DNA from: Kitasatospora fiedleri
GTDB taxonomy: Bacteria > Actinomycetota > Actinomycetes > Streptomycetales > Streptomycetaceae
Direction of reading: 5' to 3'
Length of the DNA stretch: 64,000 bases
NCBI RefSeq assembly: GCF_948472415.1
Contig: NZ_OX419519.1
Span: forward strand, 806,001-870,000
Positions 55,701-64,000 of the stretch are shown one piece after another. Position numbers and translations under genes: made by a program. Every line of letters begins with the position of its first letter. The first letter of the stretch is position 1. The notes under the pieces are model-generated. The model searched no databases, was not told the origin of the DNA, and worked only from the letters and a program-made list of their open reading frames with translations.

Positions 55701-58700
55701 CCCGACAACCCGGCATTGGCCAGGGCCTGCCGGATCACCCGCTCCTGGGAGAGGCCGTTGGGCGCGGTCAGCCCGTTGGACGCCCCGTCCTGGTTGACCG
55801 CCGAACCCCGCACCACCGCCAGCACCCGGTGACCGTTGCGGCGGGCGTCCGACAACCGCTCCAGCAGCACCAGCCCCGAACCCTCACCCCACGCCGTACC
55901 GTCGGCCGTCGACGAGAAGGGCTTGCACCGACCGTCGGGAGCCAGCGCGCGCTGGCGGGAGAACTCCGTGAACTGCAGGGGTGTCACGCTCACGGTCACC
56001 CCGCCGGCCAGGGCCAGCGAGCACTCCCCCGAGCGCAGCGCCTGCGCGGCGAGGTGGATCGCCATCAGGGACGAGGAGCAGGCGGAGTCGATGGAGACGG
56101 CCTGGCCCTGGAGGCCCAGCAGGTAAGAGACCCGGCCGGAGGTGATGCTCGGCGAGATGCCGGTGGCGAGGTAGCCCTCGGTGTCGGGCGGCGCCTGGTC
56201 GGGGCTGCCGACGTAGCCGGAGGACCAGATGCCGGTGAAGACACCCGTCTGGGTGCCCCGCAACGAGGTCGGGTCGATCCCGGCGTGCTCGAACGTCTCC
56301 CACGCGGTCTCCAGCAGCACCCGCTGCTGCGGGTCCATCGCCAACGCCTCACGCGGCGAGATGCCGAAGAACTCCGCGTCGAACCCCGCCGCGTCCGCGA
56401 GGAACCCACCCGACCGCGTGTACGACGTCCCCGGATGATCCGCGTCCGGATGGAACAGCCCCTCCACGTCCCACCCACGGTCCGACGGGAACTCGCCCAC
56501 CGCGTCCACCCCGCCCGCGACCAGATCCCACAGCTCCTCCGGCGACCCCACCCCACCCGGCAGCCGGCACCCCATCCCCACGATCACCACCGGATCGACC
56601 CCACCACCCACCGACGCCACCGACACCACCGGATCAACACCCTTGGGCGCGCCGGAGAGTTCGGCCGCGAGGTGGTCGGCGAGGTCGGCGGGGGTGGGGT
56701 GGTCGAAGACGAGGGTCGCGGGCAGCCGCAGGCCGGTGGCACCGGCGAGGCGGTTGCGCAGTTCGACGGAGGTCAGGGAGTCGAAGCCGAGGTCGCGGAA
56801 GGCGCGTCCGGGGGTGATCGCGGCGGCGTCGGAGTGGCCGAGGACGGTGGCGGTGTGGGCGGACACCAGGGACAGCAGGTCCGACGCGGGGGCCTTGGGC
56901 GTCGGCAGGGCCTGCGGCATCGCGAGGTCGGCCGTGATCAGTGCGGGACGTCCGGCGGCCAGCGCGGTGTCGAACATGGCCAGGGCGCGTTCGGTGCCGA
57001 GGGGGCGGACGCCCTTGCGGGCGAGGCGTCGGCGGTCGACCGCGGTGAGGTGGGCGGTCATGCCGCTCTCCTGCTCCCAGTGGCCCCAGGCCATCGACAC
57101 GGCGGGCAGTCCGAGGGCCTGCCGGTGTGCGGCGAACGCGTCGAGGTAGGAGTTCGCGGCGGCGTAGCCGGCCTGGCCGGCGTTGCCGAGCACCCCCGCG
57201 GCCGCGGAGAACAGCACGAAGGCGGCGGGGTCGTGCTCGCGGGTCAGCTCGTGCAGGTGCCAGGCGCCGTCGACCTTGGGGCGCAGCACCCGGTCGAGCT
57301 GCTCCGCGCTCAGCCGTGCCGTGACGGTGTCGTCGAGCACGCCGGCCGCGTGGACGACGGCGGTGAGCGGGTGCGCGGCCGGGATGGTGTCCAGGACGGC
57401 CGCCAGCGCGTCGCGGTCCGCGACGTCGCAGCCCACGACCCGCACGTCGACGTTCTCCAGCTCCTCCGGGTGCGGCACCGCGCCGCCGCGGCGGCTGACG
57501 AGCAGCAGGTGCCGCACCCCGTAGCGGGAGACCAGGTGCCGGGCGACGGCCTGGCCGAGGGTGCCGGTGCCGCCGGTGATCAGCACGGTGCCGTCGGGGT
57601 CGATCGGTCGGGGCACGGTGAGGACGATCTTGCCGGTGTGCCGGGCCCGGCTCATCAGCCGGAAGGAGTCGACGGCCTGGCGGAGGTCCGCGGCGGTGAC
57701 CGGCAGCGGGTCCAGCGTCCCGTCGGCGAGCATCGCCACGACCCTGGCGAGGATGTCGCCCCGCCGCGCGGGGTCGACGTCGTTGAGGTCGAAGGCCCGG
57801 TAGATCAGGCCCTCGGGCGAGCGGACGTCCGTCTTGCCCAGCTCGACGAACCGGCCGCCGGGCGCGAGCAGCCGGAGGGAGGCGTCGGTGAGTTCTCCCG
57901 CGAGCGAGTGGAGGACGACGTCCACGGCCGGGAACCGGTCGGCGAAGCGGGTGTCGCGGGACGAACCGATGTGGTCGTCCGCCAGTCCGAGGCGCCGCAG
58001 GGTGTCCCACTTGGCGGGGCTCGCGGTGGCGAAGACCTCCGCGCCGCTGTTCAGGGCCAACTGGACGGCGGCCATGCCCACCCCGCCCGCGCCGGAGTGG
58101 ACCAGGACCCGGTCGCCGGGGCGCAGTTCGCCGAGGTCGAACAGCCCGTACCAGGCGGTGGTGAACGCGACGGGCACCGACGCCGCCGCGGTGAAGCTCC
58201 AGCCGTCGGGGATCGCCGTCAGGAGCCGGTGGTCGGCGACCGCGCGCGGCCCGAAGGCGCCGGGCATCATTCCCGTGACGCGGTCGCCGGGCCGCCAGGC
58301 CGTGACGCCGGGGCCGACCTCGATGACGGTGCCGGCCGCTTCGCCGCCCAGCGGGGGCCGGTCCGGGTACATGCCGAGGGTGATGAGCACGTCGCGGAAG
58401 TTCAGGCCGGCCGCGCGCACCGCGACCCGTACCTGCCCGGGTTCCAGCGCGGCCTCCGGGCAGGGCAGCAGGGCCAGGCCGTCCAGGCGCCCGGTGCCGG
58501 ACTCGCTCAGCCGGTACGCGCCGTCGGGGGCGGCCGCTTCCGGCACGTACCTGGCCTGCCGCGGTACGAGGACGCCTTCCGGGCGCAGGGCCAGTTCGGG
58601 TTCGTCGCCGGCCGTCGTGGCGGCCCGGACCGCGTCCTGCTCGGACGCGTCGCCGACGTCGACCAGGACGAACCGGCCGGGGTGCTCGGCGGCGGCGCTG

Positions 58701-61700
58701 CGGACCAGGCCGCGCACGGCCGCGCCGGCCACGCCACGGGTCAGGACGGCCAGGCGGGCGGCCTCCCGCTCCGGGTGCTCGGCCAGGAAGTCCTGGACGA
58801 GGGCGCGGGCCCGTTGGACGAGGGCGTGCACGGAGTCCGCGTCGGCTTCCGCGGTGAGCACCGGGCTCGGCACCACCTCGGTCGGCGGGCCCGGGGTGAG
58901 GGGCACCCACCGGGTGTGCAGCACCGCGGCCCGGGCCTCGGCGGCCGGACGGACGGTCAGCGCGGTGATGTCCGCGACCGGGTGGCCGGACAGGTCGGTC
59001 AGTGTCGCGCGGTAGGTGTCGGTGCCCGTGCGGACCAGGTGGACCCGGGCCGACGACACACCGGCGGTGTGCACGGCGACGCCGGAGAAGGAGAACGGCA
59101 GCCGGACCCGGGTGTCGGGGCTGAGCAGGATCAGCGGCTGGAGCGCGGCGTCCAGGAGCGCGGGGTGGAGGCCGAAGCGGGCGCCGTCGGGGACGGACAC
59201 CTCGGCGTACAGTTCGTCCTCGCCCTGCCACAACTCCCGCACGCCCCGGAACGCCGGTCCGTACCGGTATCCGAGTCCGGCGAGGACGGCGTAGAACCCT
59301 TCGGGGTCCACGGGTTCGGCGTTCCTCGCGGGCCAGTCGAGGCGACCGGCCGTCACCTGGCCGCCGAGGGTCCCGGACGCGTGGCGGACCCAGCCGTCGC
59401 CGCCCTTGGAGTGCACGGTGACCGGGCGGCGGCCGGCGTCGTCCGGGACGCCGACCGAGACCTGGATGTCCGTGGGGGTGTCCGAGAGCGCGAGGGGCAG
59501 GTGCAGGACGAGGTCGTCCAGGGTCCCGCCGGCCAGGGTGGCGAGTTCGAGGAAGGCGGTGCCCGGTAGCAGGACCGTGCCGTCGACGGCGTGGTCGGCC
59601 AGCCAGGGGTGGGTGCGGGTGGAGACGCGGCCGCTGTGCACGGTGGTCCCGTCGGGCAGTTCGACCGTGCTGCCCGCCAGCGGGTGCCCGGTGCCGTGGT
59701 CGCCGGCCGCGGGGGTCAGCCAGTAGGTGCTGCGCTGGAAGGCGTAGCGCGGCAGCTTGACGCCGTGCGGGCGGTCGTGCGGCCAGGTCACGGCGACGCC
59801 CTGGACGTGGAGGCGGGCCAGGGCGGTGTGGAACTCCCCTGCGGCGCCGTGGTCACGACGCAGGGTGCCGGTGGCGGCGACGTCCAGCGCGGGCACCAGC
59901 ACCGGGTGCGGGCTGACCTCGACGAAGACGGTGTGGCCGTCGGCGGTGAGCCGGGCGACGGCGAGGTCGAAGCGCACGGGTTCGCGCAGGTTGCGGTACC
60001 AGTAGGCGGCGTCGAGGACGGAGGTGTCGACCGGCTCGCCGGTGACGGTGGAGTAGAACGGGACCGCCGCCGGGTGGGGCGTGATGTCGGCCAGGTCGGT
60101 GAGGAGTTGGTCGCGGATCGCCTCGACCTGCGCGGAGTGGGCGGCGTAGTTGACGGGCAGGCGGCGGGCGCGAATGTCGTCGGCCTCGCAGGCCGTCAGC
60201 AGGTCGTCCAGCGCGTCCAGGTCACCCGACACCACCACACTGTCCGCCGAGTTGACCACCGCCACCGTCAGTCGACCATCCCAGCGGGCCATGAACTCGA
60301 CAGCCTGCTCGTGCCCGAGACCGACCGACACCATCCCGCCCTGATCGGCCAGCGCCACCAGCGCCCTGCTGCGCAGCGCCACCACCTTCGCGGCATCCTC
60401 CAGGGACAGCGCGCCCGCCACGTACGCCGCCGCGATCTCGCCCTGCGAATGCCCCACCACCGCGTCCGGCTCCACACCGTGCGCCCGCCACAGTTCGGCC
60501 AGCGCCACCATCACCGCGAACAGCGCGGGCTGCACCACATCCACCCGCTCCAGCGAGCCACCGCCGGTCAGCACCTCCACCAACGACCAGTCCACGTACG
60601 GCGCCAACGCCGCCTCACACGCATCGACCGCCTCCCGGAACACCCGCTCTGAGGCGTACAACTCCGCACCCATCCCCACCCACTGCGCACCCTGCCCCGG
60701 GAACACGAACACCGACCGACCCACCGCACCAGCCACGCCGGTCACCAGACCCGGCACCGACCGCCCCTCCGCCAGCGCCCTCAACGCCTCCGCACCACCC
60801 ACCACCACGGCCCGGTGCTCGAACACCGTCCGGGCAGCCAGCGCACCCCCGACCGCCGCCGGACCCACCTCGGGGTGCGCGGCGACGAACGCGCCCAGCC
60901 GACGCGCCTGCTCCCGCAGCGCCAGCTCGGACCTGGCGGAAAGCGGCCAGAGGACCTGGTCGTCCGCGCGGTCCCGGGGAGAGGGTGCGGCGGAGTCGGC
61001 CTCGGCGGGCGGTTCGAGGGTGCTCTGCTCGATGATGACGTGGGCGTTGGTGCCGCTGATGCCGAAGGCGGAGACGGCGGCCCGCCGTGGCCGCCCGGTC
61101 CCGGGCCACGCGACCGGTTCGGTGAGCAGGCGGACCGCGTCGGAGGACCAGTCGACGTGGGAGGTCGGCGCGTCCACGTGCAGGGTTCGCGGCAACTGCC
61201 CGTGCCGCATCGCCATCACCATCTTGATCACACCCGCCACACCCGCCGCCGCCTGGGTGTGGCCGATGTTCGACTTCACCGACCCCAACCACAGCGGCTC
61301 GGAACGCCCCTGACCGTACGTCGCCAGCAGCGCCTGCGCCTCGATCGGATCACCCAGCGTCGTCCCCGTACCGTGCGCCTCCACCACGTCCACGTCCGAC
61401 CCCGACAGTCCCGCGTTCGCCAACGCCTGCCGGATCACCCGCTCCTGCGACGGACCGTTCGGCGCGGTGAGGCCGTTGGACGCGCCGTCCTGGTTGGTGG
61501 CGGAGCCCCGGACGACCGCCAGCACCTCGTGGCCGTTGCGGCGGGCGTCCGACAGGCGTTCCAGCAGCAGCAGGCCGGCGCCCTCGGCCCAGCCCGCCCC
61601 GTCGGCCGCGGCGGCGAAGGGTTTGCTGCGGCCGTCGGGCGCGCTCGCCCCCTGCCGGGACATCTCGGTGAACAGGGTGGGTGTCGCGTTGACGGTGACG

Positions 61701-64000
61701 CCGCCGGCCAGGGCGAAGGAGCACTCTCCCGAGCGCAGCGCCTGGGCGGCCAGGTGCAGGGCCACCAGGGACGAGGAGCAGCCGGTGTCCAGGGACAGGG
61801 CCGGGCCGAGCAGGCCCAGCTGGTACGCCAGTCGGCCGGACCCCACGCTCGACGCGGTGCCGGTGACCTGGTAGCCCTCCAGGTCGTCGGGGACCGGTCC
61901 GGCGGCGTAGCCGGTGGACCAGAGGCCGGTGAACACGCCGGTGGGTGTGCCCGCCAGCGTGGTCGGGTCGATGCCGGCGTGTTCGATGGTCTCCCACGCG
62001 GTCTCCAGCAGGATGCGCTGCTGCGGGTCCATGGCGAGCGCCTCGCGGGGCGATATCCCGAAGAACGCCGCGTCGAAGTCGCCGGCGGCGTCGAGGAAGC
62101 CGCCCCGGGACGTGCTCGACGTGCGGGGGCGGCTTCCCGTCGGGTCGTGGAGGCGGTCGGTGTCCCATCCCCGGTCGGCCGGGAAGTCGCCGACCGCGTC
62201 CACGCCGTCCGCGACCAGCCGCCACAGGTCCTCGGGGGTGCCGACGCCGCCGGGGTAGCGGCAGCCCATGCCGATGACCGCGATCGGTTCGTCCGTCGCG
62301 GCCGGGGCCGGGGCCGGGGTCTGCGGTGCGTCCTGGTCGCCGGACAGGTGGGCGGCCAGCCGTGCCGGGGTGGGGTGGTCGAAGACGAGGGTGGCGGGCA
62401 GTTTCACCCCGAGCGCGGCGGTCAGGCGGTTGCGCAGTTCCACCGCGGTCAGTGAGTCGAAGCCCAGTTCCCTGAACGCCCGCCGGGGGTCGAGCCGTTC
62501 GGGGGCGGCGTGTCCCAGCACCGCGGCGACGTGGGTGGTGATCAGCTCCAGCAGGTCGGTGCCGGCGGCGGGGGCGCGGGTCGGGGGTGCTGCGTCCGGC
62601 CGTGGGTCTCGGGCAGGTCCCGCAGCAGGCGGCTCGGCCGCGCGTGGGTGTAGGCGCGGGCGAACTGCGCCCAGTCGGCCTCCGTGACGACCGCGAGGGC
62701 CTCGTCGTGGTCGAGGACGTCCTGGAGCGCGTCGAGTGCCCGGCCCGGGTCCAGTTCGCCGAGTCCGAGCAGGGTGCGCTGGCGCTGCACGGGCTCCAGG
62801 GCCGCCATGCCGCCCTCGGCCCAGATGCCCCAGGCGACGGAGGTCGTGGCGCGGCCCCGGGCGCGGTGCTGGGCGGCCAGGGCGTCGAGGAAGGCGTTGC
62901 CGGCGGCGTAGGCCGCGCCGTGGCCGTCGCCCCACACGCCCGCGGTGGAGGAGAACAGGACGAAGGCGTCGAGGTCCGGGAGGAGTTCCGCCAGGTTGGC
63001 CGCCCCGGCGACCTTGGCCGTGACGACCTCGGCGAACTCCGCCGGTGTCGTGTCGGCCAGCCTGGTCGCCCTGATCGCGCCGGCGGTGTGGAAGACCGCG
63101 CGGATGTCGCCGACGCGCTCGACCAGGTCCCGCAGGGCGTCCCGGTCGGCCACGTCGCAGGCCGCCACGGTCACCCGTGCCCCGGCTGCTTCCAGTTCGT
63201 CGCGCAGTCCGGCCGCGCCGGGCGCGTCGGGGCCGCGGCGGGCGGCCAGCACGATGTGCTCCGCTCCCTGCCGCGCGAGGCGGCGGGCCACGTGTCCGCC
63301 GAGCGCGCCGGTGCCGCCGGTGACCAGCACCGTTCCCCGCGGCCGCCAGGACCGGGTGGCCGGGCCCGCCGGGGCCCGGCGGCGCAGCCGCTTGGCGAGG
63401 CGCCGGGCGCCGCGGATCGCCACCTGGTCCTCGCCCGTGCCGGCGAGCACCACGAGCAGCGCGTCCACGCTCTCCTCGTCGGGCACGGCGGGAAGGTCGA
63501 CCAGGCCGCCCCAGTGGTGCGGGAACTCCAGCGCCGCGGACGCGCCGGTGCCCCACGCCAGGGCCTGGGCCGGGTGGGTGACCGGGTCGGTGTCCGAGGT
63601 GCTCACGGCGCCGCTGGTCGCGCACCACAGCGGGACGGCCGCCGTCCTCACCGGGTCCGGGCTGCGCGCCGGGTCGAGGGCGCGGACCAGGTCCAGGGTG
63701 CGGACCAGGCCCGCCGGGAGCACCGGGTGGTCGGGGTGCGGCTCCTCGTCCAGCGCCAGCAACGACAGCACGCCGTCCGGCCCGGGCCGGGCGTCACCGG
63801 TGTCGGCCGCGTCCCAGGTGTCGGCCACCGGGAAGCCCCGTGCGCGCAGGGCCTCGGCCCACGGGTGCCCGGTCGCGGCCAGGACGAGCCAGCGACCCGG
63901 GTCCACCGGGGCTGCGGCACCGCTCGTCGGTGCCCAGGCCACCTCGTACCGCCAGTCGTCCCGGGGCACCGGCGGGGTCGCGGTCACCCAGTAGGGCTCG
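46788..64000 (-). CDS. Type I modular PKS, partial: (end of A)-B-C-D, many apparent single-base losses
   Basis: The 5' end is beyond the right edge. The visible part starts at the end of an AT ([22 protein letters not shown]) and contains KR-ACP of module A; B: KS-AT-DH-ER-KR-ACP; C: KS-AT-DH-KR-ACP; D: KS-AT-DH-KR-ACP; then a C-terminal docking domain and TGA at 46788. From about 52,980 to 62,550 the frame is open without a break (over 3,100 residues). Apparent losses occur near 47,125, 48,870, 52,973, within 62,560-62,620, and densely in 49,000-51,770. Similarity to sister modules resumes in another frame at each site, which argues for sequence error rather than gene decay. It acts upstream of the 46,795-29,375 protein. 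Confidence 0.88.
46791..47060 (-). other. C-terminal docking domain of the first PKS protein
   Basis: After ACP D come helices [39 protein letters not shown] and a second acidic helix [17 protein letters not shown], the pattern of C-terminal PKS docking domains. The matching N-terminal coiled coil begins the next protein at 46795, so the two proteins are consecutive in the assembly line. Confidence 0.85.
46805..51710 (-). other. PKS module D: KS-AT(malonyl)-DH-KR-ACP, heavily frameshifted
   Basis: KS about 50,450-51,710 (VDTACSSSL readable). AT about 49,375-50,170 (GHSVGE, SHAFH: malonyl). DH about 48,470-49,195 ([17 protein letters not shown]). KR about 47,540-48,060 with LAD in place of LDD (the Asp kept, B-type) and FSSASG...QANY. 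ACP about 47,060-47,280 ([11 protein letters not shown]). Expected output: an unmethylated double bond. The KS and AT can be read only by changing frame roughly every 50-200 bp. Confidence 0.75.
49000..51770 (-). other. Frameshift-dense segment of PKS module D
   Basis: Compared with sister copies on the same contig, single bases are missing at many points: GATCACCAGCG for GATCACCCAGCG near 50,774, AGATGCGGTG for AGATGCCGGTG near 51,340, and ACTCCCCGCCC for ACTCCCCCGCCC near 51,142. Almost all are losses in 2-5-base C runs; no stretch of foreign sequence or rearrangement is seen. Confidence 0.85.
51765..56610 (-). other. PKS module C: KS-AT(methylmalonyl)-DH-KR-ACP
   Basis: KS about 55,325-56,610 (IDSACSSSL). 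AT about 54,165-55,025 (GHSQGE, NYAAH: methylmalonyl). DH about 53,200-53,965 ([17 protein letters not shown]). KR about 52,258-52,755 (LDD, B-type; [16 protein letters not shown]). ACP about 51,765-51,975. No ER. One base appears lost at 52,973-52,974, joining RGAAGR to [12 protein letters not shown]. Expected output: methyl-branched double bond. Confidence 0.85.
56660..62295 (-). other. PKS module B: KS-AT(methylmalonyl)-DH-ER-KR-ACP
   Basis: KS about 61,025-62,295 (LDTGCSSSL, Cys kept). AT about 59,850-60,725 (GHSQGE, NYAAH: methylmalonyl). DH about 58,935-59,690 ([17 protein letters not shown]). ER about 57,605-58,500 ([29 protein letters not shown]). KR about 57,075-57,600 with LDD, but FSAAAG in place of FSSAAG, so the catalytic Ser position is Ala. 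ACP about 56,660-56,885. The whole module reads in one frame. Expected output if the KR works: fully reduced, methyl-branched unit. Confidence 0.87.
62345..64000 (-). other. PKS module A (C-terminal part): post-AT linker-KR-ACP
   Basis: Starts at the PYWV end of an AT. KR about 62,815-63,345 ([36 protein letters not shown]). The KR has Trp and lacks LDD ([11 protein letters not shown]), so it is A-type, unlike all other KRs here. ACP about 62,345-62,560 ([11 protein letters not shown]). A frame loss lies in the KR-ACP linker (62,560-62,620). No DH or ER, so a hydroxyl should remain at its beta carbon. Confidence 0.82.

Overview
The window is high-GC actinomycete DNA, most likely Streptomyces or a close relative such as Kitasatospora. 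Support comes from the third-position GC bias of every gene, GTG/TTG starts, overlapping GTGA/TGATG gene junctions, a murT-gatD pair, a PFK of the actinobacterial kind and a large type I modular polyketide synthase (PKS). No tRNA, rRNA, CRISPR array or insertion sequence was seen.

Layout. (1) 1-5,422: a minus-strand operon running off the left edge. It encodes a free-standing amino-acid adenylation enzyme, a carrier protein, an orphan ectoine-synthase-like cupin, an acyl-CoA dehydrogenase, a transglutaminase-like protein and an arylmalonate-decarboxylase/maleate-isomerase relative, preceded by a MarR regulator with two near-identical candidate operators. The gene set suggests carrier-bound processing of an amino acid; the product is unknown. 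(2) 5,781-10,322: ordinary genes (PRC-barrel, GlsB-like membrane protein, glmS, a small conserved-looking protein, a secreted Cys-rich protein). (3) 10,388-15,152: a compact, translationally coupled RiPP-like cassette on the minus strand. In order of transcription it holds a 20-residue peptide ending in Cys, a hairpin, a DUF692 (MNIO) enzyme, a partner protein with a 10-residue-periodic linker and a PqqD-like C-terminus, an MFS exporter, a CmoA-like methyltransferase and a DHCW-type cupin. (4) 15,668-25,867: mainly plus-strand housekeeping genes (methyltransferase, MgtC-like protein, PLP decarboxylase, ACT-GNAT protein, murT, gatD, pfkA, D-2-hydroxyacid dehydrogenase). (5) 25,964-64,000: the downstream part of a macrolide-type PKS cluster on the minus strand. 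Two PKS genes carry seven modules (the first truncated by the right edge) and a terminal thioesterase. They are followed, in overlapping frames, by an unusual KAS III-P450 fusion and a macrolide-type glycosyltransferase.

Reading the assembly line gives, from the lactone/acid end: a C2=C3 enoate, 4-methyl, 6-methyl, a C8-C11 diene with 10-methyl, 12-methyl and an oxygen at C15. The P450 and glycosyltransferase would then oxidise and glycosylate this chain. This is inference from domain content.

Sequence quality matters here. At least four non-PKS genes and both PKS genes carry apparent one-base indels, nearly all losses of one G/C in a short homopolymer. Adding them back restores single frames of whole-codon length. 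In the second PKS gene I count 15 missing bases, which turns 17,421 nt into 5,812 codons. Module D (about 49.0-51.8 kb) is so dense in them that it cannot be read continuously. I treat these genes as intact genes with sequencing or consensus errors, not as pseudogenes.
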